A stretch of DNA of 64,000 bases from Panopea generosa (Eukaryota; Mollusca; Bivalvia; Adapedonta; Hiatellidae). Of the stretch, positions 11,301 to 26,300 are shown piece by piece (within the stretch, counting starts at the first letter, position 1; each line of letters starts with the position of its first letter). The stretch spans positions 40,945,616 to 41,009,615 of the forward strand of contig CM055901.1 in assembly GCA_029582155.1 (NCBI GenBank). Direction: 5' to 3'. The position numbers and the translations under genes were made by a program. The notes beneath the pieces are model-generated. The model was not told the DNA's origin, searched no databases, and saw nothing but the letters and a program-made list of their open reading frames with translations.

Positions 11301-14300
11301 AAAGCAAGGGAGAGTACTCGTTATAACTCTCAATGCGCAACGTCATTTATTGACGACATACCTAATGCACACTCTGTTTTTATCGTTAAACTTAACCCTA
11401 CTCGGCGCCTTTTCCCATTATTTTTTCTATGTCTGGCGACTTATTATTGTATGAACACCATAATTGATAATTAGATAAGGAGATGTTTGTTGTTGACGGT
11501 TAATGCAAACTGTCACGTTATTATAATTTAATATAATTTTAAAGAAGAGAGACTGGGTCGCGTATTCACAGTTTGTTTTAAGCGAAAATGTGGATTACTT
11601 ATTAAAGAGCACCCGGTATGCTAATTACTATCTAACAGGTAGCTGGCACTCATTACTCTAATTGCAAACTGATACGTATTAACCCTTTCACTGCCAGACA
11701 CAAGCTTTACAAACTGCAGTCGGCGATCAGCGGAAGAGTAAGGTAATAATTGTTATTCGTACTTGTGCATTAGGTATGTCGTCAAAAGAGACGTTGTGTC
11801 TGATAGGAGGTTTCCCTGTTAGTCTTTATTTAACCTCTTTCTTAATTTTGTCACTATTTTCACATAAGTAAATTGAAGCTGTTTTCAACAAAAATAAAGG
11901 CTTCAATGGGGAAAAAATTACCGATAATAATTATTATTATAACTTGTGCATTAGGTGTGTCGTCTGTGACGCTGTGTTTTGGCAAACAGTTTATTTTATT
12001 TTATACGGATTGAGGGGGGCTTTTGTCCAAACAGGTGTGATAATCCAATTAACAATAAAAACAAGAGGTTAATGCCAAAACATAAGGTGTGAAAACGACA
12101 TGGTATCTAAAAGTTATTATTAAAATACAAATTAAGGCCATTTAATTGTGACAGGCCCAATTAGCTCAGTCAGTTACGTTTCTAACTATCAATCCAGGTG
12201 TCTCGAGTTGGAATCCCCACCCGGCGACAGTCTCTGTGATGACTGACATACAACATTGTGTCTCAATATCATTTGTCTCTCACTGCTGAATCGAGTGGAA
12301 AAATTTCAGTTACTTGCGGTTGTTGGGTGTGCTCGAGTTCTGGTTAACTTTTGCAGGAAACAGTGGTCAGGCTTACTGAACATCTGTACAGTAAACCCTC
12401 GATGGCAAAAAATGATGCTAAATATTCAGTCAACCATTAATTGTTCATAAACTCATCTTATTAATTTTATAATCAATAGGCAATTTAGTTTATTGATATA
12501 TGGCTTTTTCACAGTCAACTAGGTCATTATTCTTGAATAGACATTTGAACTACCTCTACTTCATAATGAAAAAAGATAAAGTAAAACCTTTGTTCCTTTA
12601 TTTATTCATTAATACATGAAAAATTTTTTTTACTGTAAAAATAGTGTTCTGGTATACAATTTATGAAAAATATTCATAAAATCATATAACATAATTTTTT
12701 TACTTGTAAGTTTGCATTGATATTGAAACCCTAATTAACTGAAAATGTTTAAATTAGTAATAAGGCATAATACTATGTGATATAACATCCTGTCATTAAC
12801 CCTGGGGTCATTAAACCTGGGGTGATTATGCTTATTAGGGTACAATATGCACAATGTGGCAGGGTATTTCTCATTACCACATGGTGTGAATGTGATGTTG
12901 GTGAATTATGAAAGCTCAGCAGGGTGCCAGTAGCTGGACAGTAACATACACTTTGTGCAATATGTCTGTAGACATTATATTCCATATGACACTCCCTATA
13001 AGGAGACACATTCATATATGTTCAGAGAACTGGTAGAATAGATAATCATCATATATCAAATTGGGTATTAACACCACTGAATAACCAAAAGACAGTGCCA
13101 GTTATGTAAAACAACACAAAAAAAACCAACTCATTCATGCTTCATCTAAATTTACTAAAAAGGATATGAAATCAAAATTTAATCAGCCATTTCTCAGTAC
13201 GCAACAATGGCCGCACCTGCTAAACACGATAAGAAAAGAGATATAATATTATTTCTTATTCTCTCTTAGACAGGTAAATATATGTAACAAAACATTTTCC
13301 CTTAAATTCCATTCCTGGTTTAATTGGTGTTGTTGTTTTTTTTTGATAATGTATTGACTGAGTAGCAAACAGTATATACCCTGATAGTACAGCATGAATG
13401 TGCAGGCTCGCCTGGATCTACATCAACACTGACGGCAATAATTACTACTTTTATCAAGCTAAGGGTAATTTTACTATTTTGAAAAATCAATCATCAATGT
13501 CAGGCTACATGATAAGATGTCAGAGTCGTGATTGATGGGTTTCGGGTTTGATTTCTGGTTCATGATCGGTGTGACTATTTAACAGTTATCATCTTTTTGG
13601 GTGAAAACTTCATAAGACATTGCTGTGACATCTCTGTATTATTTCTGTGATACATTCTAAATCTTCTAAATTTCCAATAGTGTGGTCATTGCATCTGCAG
13701 CACGTATTTTCTTCAGACGAAAGCATCATTACACAGTTTTCGCAGCTGCAAAAATCTTTCACATGTGTGAACAACTTTGCCGTCTCACTATTTCTCTCGT
13801 CTTCTAATTCATTTAACTCTGCTTCTGAAAATTCTGGTTCAAAGTTGTAGGCCACAAGTCCTTCTCCGTTACTAAAATCCATTTTATTATTCTTGCGAGT
13901 ACTTTCGCCGGTGACTATAATTGCACGTTTCTATATCTGCTGTAGCGTATAAATCAATTATGTTTTAAACCGGAAGTGCAGTTATGACGTCACGCAGGTA
14001 TCCAATATGGCGACTTCCACCACAAAGTCGATGTGCGAAAATGACCGTTACAAAACGAGCTGATATATCTTCATGGACTCGAATTTATGCATAATAATAC
14101 TATTAATAGAAAGCTGAACTCATAGCTATTCATATTATCCTGTTTTATACACAGGGTTGCGTTCCCCTTTAACCAAACTTACACAAAGTGTGAACCTTTA
14201 TAAAATCTAGGCCAAGTTCGATAACCAGCCAATACAGACCATTATCTTCAGAGTTATGGCCCTTTAATTAGTCAAAAATGCTTAAATTGCCCGTTTCTGC

Positions 14301-17300
14301 TCAATTACTAGAGTATTCTTTATCAGTGCTGAAGTAAACTTACACAAAGTGTCTATCTCTATAAAATCTAGACCAAGTTCAATAACCAGCCAATTCAGAC
14401 TATTTTCTTTAGAGTTATGGCCCTTTAATTAGTAAAAAATGCTAAAATTTATCGTTTCCGCTCAATAACTAGATTATTCTTTATCAGAACTGAAGCAAAC
14501 TTACACAAAGTGTGCATCTCTATAAAATCTAAGCCAAATTCGATAACCAGCCAATACGGACCTTTATCTTTAGAGTAATGGCCCTTTAATTAGTCAAAAA
14601 TGCTAAAATTGCCCATTTCTGCTCAATAACTAGATATTCTTTATCAGAACTGAAGTAAACTTACACAAAGTGAGAATCTCTATAAAATCTAGGCCAAATT
14701 CAATAACCAGCTAATTCAGACTATTATCTTTAGAGTTGTGGCCCTTTAATTAGTCAAAAATGCTAAAATTTACCATTTACACAAAGTGTGTATCTCTATA
14801 AAATCTGAGCCAAGTTCGATAACCAGCCAATTCTGATCATTATCTTCTGAGTTATGGCCCTTTAATTAGTCAAAAATGATAAAATTGATTGTTTCAACAA
14901 CCAAGCTTATACAATTTTTGTAGCGGTAAAATACAAATAATCTTTTTATGCCCCCCAAAAAATTTTTTTGGGTGGCATATAGTAATCGCAGCATCCGTCC
15001 TTCCGTCCGGTATTTTGTTTCCGGCCTGTAACTTTGTCATGCATAGATGGATTTTGTTGATACTTGCAACAAATGATCAACAGAACATGACGACGTGTCG
15101 CGAGTAAGACCCACACCCATACCTCAAAGGTCAAGGCCACAATTTGAGTTTGTTTGACAACACTTTGAGTTTATGTGCGATTTCGTTTCTGGCCTGTAAC
15201 TTTGCCATGCATAGATGAATTTTAATGATACTTGCTATGACACTTAACAGTGACATTTCTTGTTCTTTTGTTATTTTGATGAAGATACTAAAAAAGTTTG
15301 GATTGATGTATTGATATATATTAATATGAAACGCCATTAACATGCACATTTTTATCTTGAAAATGGTTTGCAGTGCCCTTGCTCAGTTGATAGCCATGAG
15401 GCAAAAAATATTATAAAAAATACAAATGATGTGTTAGAGAAATGTACAGGTCCGTTTAAAATTTTTACAACACTGCTGAATTTCTCATAATGATTGATGC
15501 ATTTTGTAATATATTTGTAGAATCAAACATCATGTTTAAGAAATTGTTGCTATCAGTTGAGCATGTGTGACTAAAATGTTTGAAAAACATGGTTTCGGGG
15601 AATTTCCACGTCTCTTGTTCATTATTTTAAATAGTTTAACTGGCTTTAAACCCCATTAAAAATAATTTTAAAGTTAATTATTTCTAACGTTAGGAGAATA
15701 ATATATGATTTGGCGATGGGAATGGGGCCGACTTTGGCACCAAAATGTGGAAAAACACTGACTTACAGAAAATTATGAACACAAAGTGTATTTTGTACTA
15801 TGTTCCTTCTTGCACCTTGCACATACAGTCAAACCTGTCTTAAGCAGCCAGCCAAGGGAAAGGGCCAAATTGGCTGCTTAAGACAGGTGGCTGCCTACTA
15901 CAGGGTCATCAATTTTCAGCCAGATTAGTGAAGTATTTTTGTATATTGTTTTTTTGGGGGTGGTGCTTTAGCAGCCGCTCTCAGAGCTAACATGATTTTA
16001 TTTTCAATACCGCAAATCTACAACCGTGTTTCGTGTTAATGCAGACCTAACAACCACTTATCAAATAGTTCCACCTGATAAGCTCTCGAACTCACTATAA
16101 ACAGTAGATTCGCCTATTTCAACGAAAATATTAATATTATAACATACAGCGACGATTTATACCTATAAACAATTACGTATTGTATAAATTCCAAGTTTAT
16201 ATTCTGTAGCATTAATCAGCACAAAGGAATGAAAGCACATGAATACAGACACGCTGAACCAAAATATTACGCCATCTTGTAAATCAAATTTCAGGTCAAG
16301 AACTATATCGCCAATATGCACATTGAAAGAGTCGTATATTTCGGCAAGGACTTCAGATAATAAGTACTTGATTCGGGAGTTTGATTTCGCTTTTTTCTAT
16401 CATTTTAAAAATGTGTACGGTAACGAAACTTTTCTAGATATGTCCCTTATGCCAAGGAACTGTACTCCTTGCTTATGTCAATAAACAATCAATACTTGTT
16501 CTAAAAATAGATTTATGCTAATGTCGATCATGTGACTTGCGGTTTCTCCCAAATGTTTAAAAATAGACGTATTCTAAAAAGAATTCGAGATTGATCGAGT
16601 TATGAATAATGTCAGTGCTGTTTTTTTTTTTATTTAGTAAATTTTTCACATATTTCCAATAATTGGAACGGTAGATAATTTCTGCTTAAACAGATAAGAG
16701 TTAAAGCATTTGTATTTCCGTAGCGAAAATACGCAAACATCCAGATGTGTCTTAAAATCAGCGCCATAACATTTTGGTTAGTGCAGTTCCGTTTACGGGG
16801 TGATATAGGGCCGTAGAAAATATAAATGCAAGAATCAATTATCAATGTCGACATACACATTTCTACTTTTCGTCTTTTAAACGAATTGTTTCACTGTTGC
16901 GCTAGAGAAATCAATAAAGAAAATAGTAAATGAATATACTCTAAGTGGAATTCATCGTGCTAGATTCAAAGTACTTTGATATTTTATATATACTGTTTAT
17001 GATAGAAAGCTTGGCATCTCTAAAAATATCACGAGTTGAGTTGAAGATACAAATCTCATATCATTGAGTTGAACTAATATCTTGAAGTTGGACATTTGCC
17101 AAATTTAAAAGTTAATATTCTTACTTTAGCAGAAATACACTTTCAAAGGCAAACCATTCAGTTACGTTTCTGACATATTCGAGAAAAGAGTCAGCGTTAA
17201 GCATATAACATGTAGATTCTGTACCATGTATAAGAATCAAAGGTAATCGGGATTATTCTACTTCAACGTATGCAAACTGACCTGTTTGTCTAAAACAATA

Positions 17301-20300
17301 GCGACATTTTACATCTTATATGCTCCGCCCCCATCAGCACTACAGTGCTTTGATTTATGTATGTGATACTATGTATACATACACTTATATTTGGAGGGAT
17401 TAAATGATTTAATAATCATTTTTAAATAGAAAATGACCAAAATAACAGCTGAAATTGAAAATTGTTTTATTGAACAGTATTATAACACAATATTATAATC
17501 ATTGTAATCATTGATCATGTAAATATACCATAATTAGTATATTGAATCTCATTCTTTATCTAGTTTATTTGTCTGTTCATTTACCACTCATTGTCTAAAA
17601 CACAGTAACAGCTGATGGGTTAATTTATTTAAAAAAAAACACTGATTTTCTTCTGATTGGAGTGGGATTCCAGTTTTAAGTTTGTTAGAAGTTCAGAAAA
17701 TCCCATAATGTGGTCAAGTGCCTTACACTGTCCTTGCTGTAAACAAAAATCTCTCAACACCTTAGCACAGTCACTGGCCTTATTCAAGGTTACACTTGGT
17801 GCTGACACTGTCTCTTCCTCATCATTTTGGTGGCATTGTTAACACGCTGACAATCAAAACATATATAATTAAAGTCACAATCAATCATTTCCAAATTTGA
17901 TATTTTTCCACAATTAGCGCTTTTTACAAGTGTGAACTTAATGAGTTAATTCCTTATCGTTTGTTTAAAGCACGAACAAACTGCCATTCTAATTATCGTC
18001 TCAAAAACGTTAGCTTCTTTAATCTTTTTATATGCTGACTTTTTCACAGTTAACGTGTTTACCCAAAACACTTTGATCTGTCTATTTTACCAATTACGCA
18101 AGCTAAAAATAGAGATGTGAAAATTATCATGCACTACACTCATGTTTGAGTCGAAAAAAATGCGATTATGTAGAACACAATAACAGCTTTGTTTGGTTTG
18201 AGTCGGAAAAATGGCGATTATGTAGAACACAATAACAGCTTTGTTTGGTTTGTTTACGGCCAATTAAGAAAGTTTAAACTAAAAGAAACTTATTTTAAAT
18301 TAAAGATATATTATAATTATTTGATTTATTTGGTTTTTAGTACTTTAATTAAATATTAATTCTGTGTCCGTAATGAAATTTTTATATGCCAAAATCGATA
18401 TTTTACGGTAAAATTTGTTCATTTGGTGGCTGTTTTAGGAGGTTTTTAATGCATTTGGGACCAAAAATGTTGGCCGCTGGCCGCGTCGACCAGGTGACCG
18501 CCTATTGCAGTTAAATTATATAGTAAATTTCGACGGGAGGGTCTGAAACTGGCCACTTAAGGCAGGTGGCTGCTTATAACAGGTGACCGTTAGTACAGGT
18601 TTGACTGTACATGTATGTCCATTTTTAGCTCTACTGACCAAAGGCCAGAAGTGCTTATGCGATGGCATGTTGTCTGTCGTCTGTTAGCAGCACTTTCTCT
18701 GAAACCACTAGGCCAATTAAACTGAAACTTGTATGTTTCTATTGCATAGAAGACTAAACAGAAGATTTTTTTTTTTTCGATCTGATATTCAAGATGACCG
18801 CCAGTTACTTAAAATAGTCCAAAACTTAAAAAATCTTCTAATCATGGACGGCCCAACAGATTTTCAAAAATGTTATGTAGTAATGATGACCAACTATAGT
18901 TTTGTTAGACTTGTTCAAATGGTGTCCCTAGGGTTAAATATGATCCCGCCCTGAGGGTTCAATTAGGGGACACATGTCATTATAATTTTTATGCACCCCC
19001 CCCCCCCCCCTCCCCCTCCAAACATTTTTTAGGTGGCATATAGTAATCGCAGCGACGTCCGTCCGTCCTCCGTCCGTCTTTCCGTCTGTCCTTCCGGGCG
19101 GACAAATGGGCATTTAAGTGTCTAGGGTTTAGGGTTATTAATTTTTATGGACAGTTGAAAAGCTGTTGAAAAAACATTAAGTGGCTGTTCTAGACAATTC
19201 AAAAAAACAGCTCTTAGGTGGCTTTTTTTTCTCTTACGTGGCTAAAATTTAGCAACACAAGTAATACGATTGACGCAAAGAAGCCACTTAAATACCCATT
19301 TGTGAGAACGTTCGTCCGGTATTTCGTTTCCGGCCTGTAACTTTGTCATTCATTGATGGATTTTGTTGATACTTGCAACAAATGATCAACAGAACATGAC
19401 GATGTGTTGCGAGTAAGACCCACACCCGTACCTCAAAGGTCAAGGTCACAATTTGAGTTTGTTTGACAACACTTTGAGTTTATGTGAGATTTTCGTTTCT
19501 GGCCTGTATGTAAATTTGTCATGCAGAGATGAATTTTAATGATACTTGCTACAAATGATCAACATAACATCATGACATGTTGGGGGGCATGTGACACTTA
19601 ACAGTGACATTTCTTGTTTTTATTTTATTTTTTTTTAAATGGAAATGATTTTGCCTATATCTTCACAGAAGCATTGTTTGGTGAAGGAGGTGCAGATTTG
19701 TAAAAATGACTGGGTTCCACTGTCTTAAGGGGCCAGGAGGGACCCCAAAAGGGTAAAAATTGGGAATTACTAAAATCGTTTTCTTAAGAACCGGTATGTC
19801 AGATTTGTTCATATTTAGCATAAATTATCCCTATGTGTAGAGGTTTGATTGCAAATAAGAATTTAGGGGCTAAACTTTATAGGGGACCCTGTAAGGGGAC
19901 TTAGAATTTTACATAGGATACTATGGGAAAACAGAAAATTCTCTTCTTTTCTTTTATTTATTCTAAAACCATTAGGCCAATTAAACTGAAACTTCACATG
20001 GATGTTTCTATTGTATAGGAGACTATACAGAAGATTTTTTTTCTATCTAAAATTCAAGATGGCCACCGTTACTAAAAATAGTCCAAAACTTAAAAAATCT
20101 TCTTCTTATGAATGGGCCCAACAAATTTTCAAAATGTTTATGTTGTCATGATGACCAACTATAGTTTTGTTAGATTTGTTCAAATGGTGTCCCTAGGGTT
20201 AAAAATGACCCCGCCCCAATGTTTCTATTGCATAGGAGAATTTCAAAAAGTGCTATGGCCACTATGAGTCACTAGAGTGTCCTCAGGCCCTCTTGGGCCT

Positions 20301-23300
20301 CTTGTTCAGATGGTATTTATATTGCAGATATTAAATACTGTTTTTGGAGAAGGCGAAAATGGTCGAGTTACACTGTTCTCCAATAGCTCCAGACTTGATG
20401 ATTTGTATGTGTGAGTTATGGCCCTTGAAAAGTTATTTGGCTGTGGGTGTTCTTCAGCACTTGTACAGGAGATATAAATGTTTCTAAGTTACATTGTTCT
20501 GTACATTCTTTATTTGTTGAAACTGGGAGACATTCTAATGTCCCTTATGAAGATAGGCTATGTATTTTATGTAACTCACAGTCATGCAACTTTTACAAAC
20601 CATGCATAATCTAGCCAGTTTGCAAATTTTCAGTGATACAATGGTGGTGCTCTATGGTCTGGTTGACTTTGATGCTTTGTGTCAATGTTTTCTTGCATTT
20701 AGCAAGGTATTGTATTTTATTCCACACAGATGATCAGTGCTGAGGCTCCTGTATTGTTTGCGAAAGCAGCAGAAATATTTATCAGTGAGCTGTCCCTCAG
20801 AGCTTGGATACACACAGAAGATAATAAGAGAAGGACACTTCAGGTAATTTAGGCATTTTCATTTTCATTTTCATTTTTAGCTCGCTGGGATGAATGTTCA
20901 GGAGATCTATTGCCATGACCCCGGCTGCGGCGTCATCTGTAGACACCCAGATTAAACTTTTGCGTTTAAGTTTTGGTGTTTGCCTCCAATCTCAATCTGC
21001 ATGGATGGTGAGTTTTATCCCATAGGCGAGTTTTGTTGTCTTCTGACAACTCTTGTTTAGACATTATAGTATATCAGGAAAAATCACTGTAACTGTCTTA
21101 AAAATGAAATTATCTTTTAAAATGAATACAAAGCATCTCATTATCATTAATAAATTTTTGAATGGTTTGGTGTATTAAATCCACCTAAACCTGTCTTAAA
21201 AAGAACTCGGAGGGATAACATTGTGAAGAAATCTCCATTTTAAAAACAGACAACAATTAAATACTGCTTGCTGACCTTCTTCTATTCATTCAGACTAAGA
21301 TAAACATATTCGACAATATATAAACCAGCATGACAGATCAAATGCAATAATGGGTCTCATTTGATATGATTGTCCCAAAATGCATTGTAATTTTAAGTGG
21401 GGAATCTATTTTAGTATAACCTGGGCGAAATCTATTCTAGCATAGATGTGAAGGCCAAGTTAGGAAATCTCTTTTCAATATATTCAATATTATTTAGGCA
21501 TGTTTAAATTGATATCCTTATGGATACACGGGGTCAGCGAGTATTATATTAAGTATGACATATTGGACAAAAAAGTTTTTTGCCAATTTTAAAATTTTGG
21601 AATCCTGATAGACTTCCTTTAAAGATTAAATTTCTATTAAAGGCTCATTAAATTTTCTAATTGGTTGATTTTAGTTTTAATTTAAGTCAGTTTTATTTTT
21701 TCAGATGATAGATACATGTTTATTTGATCACAAAGAGACTATGCAAACGAAAGAAATAAATATAAAGCACGTTATTTGTACATAATTAAGAATGGGTTTT
21801 GTTTACAATTTAGTGTTCATCTCTTTCTGATAAACACATTCGGCAGAAAACGGGGAGTTATGAAGCTTGTTCGGAAACACGTCTGTCGGTAATATATGAT
21901 CAATTCAATTCAGAGAGAAACATAGTATGGGGAACTGTAGGGGATACTGCTTGCTGACCTTCATCTATTCATATGCTTGCGGTTAGAACATCCCCTTTAT
22001 TCCCCACAGTAATGAACTGGAGACCACGAGCCAATTTATTGCATGTAAGCAACGAATTGTTTATATAAAATGAAAAATAAAATTACTTTTTTAATAGCTG
22101 TACTAAACAAACCACCCTTGGTAGCCTCTCAATATTGACAGCGATAAAGTGATTTGTGACATAATAGCATGTGCAATAGTATCACGCATATATGCAAGGG
22201 AGGATCCCGAGCAAGAGTAACTAGACCAAACTAGTATTCCGTACTTATTGTTTTTCAGTGCGTATAAATAATATAATGTGTACTATGGTCGATACAGTTT
22301 TATTGCAGACATCAATATATTTTTTTAAAAAAAGAAAACCCAATAAAGATACATAATATTAGTGAAGCCATAACTTTTCTAATCTTGTTAATGAACCACT
22401 TGTATAACGGTCTTAATCCACACACTACCACTGCAGTATTTATTTTTGTATTTCCGAACACTGGCGGAGGTACAGTCGGAAAGCAACTGAGTCATTACGG
22501 AATTACAAAAATGTAAACAAAAGGTAAAAGCTCAGTCCGTTTGCCTTAGATATACACATTTAGATCGAAAGTATTTATTTTCTCGCTTTTTTAAAAACAG
22601 TCACTAAGAGGTATACAGGAAAGGTTTAAGCAATACAATCAACACATTTAATTACAATCATTTTTGTTATTAATTTGTGTGCATTTTGGAAGTTTAATGA
22701 GGCTTTAATTATAAATAAAAGCCACATTTTTCACAGTACATTACTTGTTTCTTCATGACTGTGTGGAAAACAACATTTGTATCGGTACTTTGTATTGGTA
22801 CTTTGTCTTTGTACGGTTTTTTTATGTTGCCACCTGAGACAAAGGTTCACAGGTGAGCTTTTATGATCACTGTGTCTATAATCAATTGTTAGCTTTTGCT
22901 TCAAATAACTGAATAATGCATCATAGATGTTCACCAACTTTTGGGTAAAGTATCATATATCAAGCTCTCTCAAGTTTGTTCAGATCATGAAATTACTCCT
23001 TATCACAAGAACTTATATGGGATCATATCGAAATTCAACACTGTATGTCAAATTTTATTTAAGTTATTTTTTTAGCCAACCCCAGATGATATTTTGTGAC
23101 TGTATCTGTGACCCGTCTGTCATTAATTATTACTTCAAATGGATTATTAGTTTTTGTGGTTTTTTTTGTGGGTTTTTCTAAATGTCATAAATCTTCTCCG
23201 AGAGCAAAGAACTGCACTTCTAATATTTTGAATGTAGTATCACATTTTCTATCAGTTTTGTTCAAGCAAGGATTAAAATTTGTGGACTGGGAACATACCA

Positions 23301-26300
23301 GTTTAACATTGGAAAAATATTATTAAAAACTCTTCTCAAGAAAAGAAAAATAGATATATTTTTGAGGCGCCAGATTTTCTGTCTTTGTTTTTGATATTTG
23401 ATATCTGCACACAATTGCTATTTACTACGAAGGTTGAAATGTAAGAGTGTCCATACTAATTATGCCCCCGATATCTCTTGAAGGATTGGATGATTTGTTT
23501 CATATTTGACAATGGATGGAATTGGAGCATTTTAATTAGGTGATCTGGACTCAGATTGGCTGATGATTTCCGACCTCTATAATCTTTATTGATGGATTGA
23601 TTTTGCTGAAACTTGATATTTGGCTTTACTGATATCTACAATGTTACAAAGCGGAGGCATCTGTGTCCAATGGATGCATTTCTAGTTAGCATATCGCATA
23701 TCAACATGGAAAATAGTCCCTTGTAGGAGAGTCCATACTAATTAGCATATTGCATATCAACAATAAAAATAGTCCCTGGAGTTCACCTTGAAAAACCTGG
23801 TCTAAAAGTCAGACTCTTAAAGTCAGCGCATAGGTTACTGCAATCCCGTTTACTACGCCCCCGCCATTTTCAATGAGGAGGCATATAATATCACCGCTGT
23901 CCGTACGTACGTCCCGTACGTACAAAAATGGTTTCCGACTTATATCTTTAGTTTTAATTAACAGATTTAAACCAAATTGGGTGCGTGACTTACATTCAGG
24001 TAATACAGGTCAAGTTTGTATTTCGTTCTGGTCTGATGATTTTTGATGGAGTTATGCCCCTTTTTGAACAAATGTCAAGAAACTGGTTTCTGCCTGATAT
24101 CTCTTGAAGGATTGGATGGATTTTATTCATATTTGCTAGAAAGATGTATGGTGATAAACTACAGCTCAAGTTTGATTTCTGTCAAAATCCCTGCATATTG
24201 TATAATAAGGTGTTCTGGGCTCTGATTGGCTGATAGTTTCCGACCTCTAAAGTCTTTATTTATTGACCGATTTTGATGAAACTTGATATTTGGCTTTATA
24301 TCAACAAGACCCAGGTCAAGTTAGACAATGGACGGAATCGGCACGTATTAATTAGGTGATCTGGACTCTTGATTGGCTGACGGTTTCTGACCTCTTGCAA
24401 TAGTCAAACTTGCTGAAATTTGCGATAGCTGCCATCTACAATGTAGTTACAAAGCGGGGGCATCTGTATCCCATTGACGCATTTCTAGTTAAGGGTGTTT
24501 TAAGACTTAACTATTAATGTCTACGTTTATGAAATTTATATTTATTTCAAAATACACAGATACCTAATGAAAATATTCTTCATTACAGAATCAAACATTT
24601 AAAATACAAACTTACCAATATATGACAAGTTGTCCATTAAAACCTCCTTTACTATTCTTTTATGGCAACAGTATGGCAACATCTCATGGAAAAGAACTTT
24701 ATAAGACTTTATCTTCCATTCTAATCCATATTTATACCTAAACTTATGTGTATATATGTACATTTGAATGAATAAATATGTTTAACAATATGTTTATATA
24801 GAATAGAAAAACATATACTTGAAATGCACTATCGGATACCTCCAGGTGTCAGTTTTATACATCAGGATGGATCCGACGATGCATTAATGAACACAAAACT
24901 TAAACTTTTTTTCAACACGGGATGGCATATCCATCCCGTACTCGCCCAATCTCATTTCTTGTTACATGTGTTTCTAAGAGAAACACTGAAATGTATCTAT
25001 GTTTTTTATTTGAATTAGCTACGATTTGTTAACGAGAATTGCTTCATAATGGTCAATACCAGTATTTCCCCTGTGGCGAGCGTAATACTATCAATCCTTG
25101 GTTCATGAATGATTGATATATGACATTACATCTCATTGTCATGTCTCTTACCGCTGATTCAAGTTGGAACCTTATCTGTTACTTGCTGAGATGGCTGTAC
25201 TCCAGTACTGGTTAACCTTCCAAGATCAGGAAAGAGAAGTTAGGCTAACTGATCGTCTTTCGCCCTAGATGGCATAGCGATTACTCTAAATCTTTAAACA
25301 AACAAACAAATGGCGCCTCTCAGGACCTTGAGTCGTTTGATTTCTCATTAATTTGATATAAATGATTCTTATGAGTAGGAATTCTCATTTTTGTTCAGAT
25401 TAAGGGGTTAATGACCATTTGGCAGACTTTTATATTTACATTATAAGAATATTTTGGGGGAAATAAAGAAATGTTGTTGTTTTTTTTTCTCATCTATTTT
25501 AAGTATTATTTCAAGTATCTTGATGTCTGGACCATTGACTAGTCTAAAAAGTTGACTGGGTCCTTTAAAGGGAACATATCAGGAAAAAATGCTATAAATG
25601 TCTTAAAAAATTAAATAATTATTAGAATGGATAAAAAGCATCTCATTATCATTTATGAATAAAATCAGAATGGTTTGGTATATCAAATTCACCAAAACTT
25701 GACAAAATCAATATTAAAATTCGAATAACTAGTAAACTTGAACCGAAATCCCCATTCTAAAAATAGACAGCACTTAAATACTGATTGACATAATTTGGAA
25801 GCTTTCTTAGATGAAACAATTTTTACCACGTGTAAGCCTTTATCAATGGCGGATCTACTCTATAAAATATGGCGTACCACTCCCCAACCTTCCACCCCAC
25901 AAACTCCTATATTTTATTAAAAATCACTATATTTTTACTGAAAATATGTGTGCCCCTTCAGATTTTGTGTTGTGCTTCTCTAAACTGAAATCCTGGATCC
26001 GCCCCTGTATATAACGGATCGAATTGAAATCAAAATGAAATCAAGATACTCATTTACATATAATATGTTGCACTTTTAAGCAGTCCCAAACCTAGGCACG
26101 TAGTCCTAGTTAGGAAATCTCTAAAGTATTTTTTAATATATTATTTTGGTAATGAGTTTAATTATATACAAGGCTGGAAAATTCCGCTTGCCATGACGAG
26201 TGAACATTTGGTCAGGACGAGTAAGATTTGAGAAATTGACATTAATATTTCTTGGATTTTAAGCATTCAATTAAAAATGTTGGAAAGGGAGGACAAGTAG

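Larger units (their letters stand above)
10351..14172. mobile_element. TTAA-flanked piggyBac-like element inserted in family E repeat
   Basis: TTAA lies at both ends (10351-10354, 14169-14172). The termini TTAAAGGGTACCGCA and, inverted, TTAAAGGGGAACGCA match at 13 of 15 bases. Removing the insert restores a family E unit (catcagatc-TTAA-ccaaacttacac) that its tandem sisters confirm. TTAA targets fit piggyBac-type elements. No transposase was recognised; it carries the P2X7-type exon at 13610-13882, a SINE-like repeat and another element (10988-12036). Confidence 0.65.
18626..20304 (+). mobile_element. HINE-like element, family C, copy 1 (host of nested insertions)
   Basis: 5' end TAGCTCTACTGACC; 3' end 'gagtcactagag', then the hairpin AGGCCCTCTTGGGCCT and CTTG. 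The 5' motif is inverted in the 3' subterminal region (clearer in copy 2, gtcagtagaac). The body has 'ctgaaaccactaggccaattaaactgaaact' twice. A family B element lies inside at 18991-19616. Confidence 0.6.
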
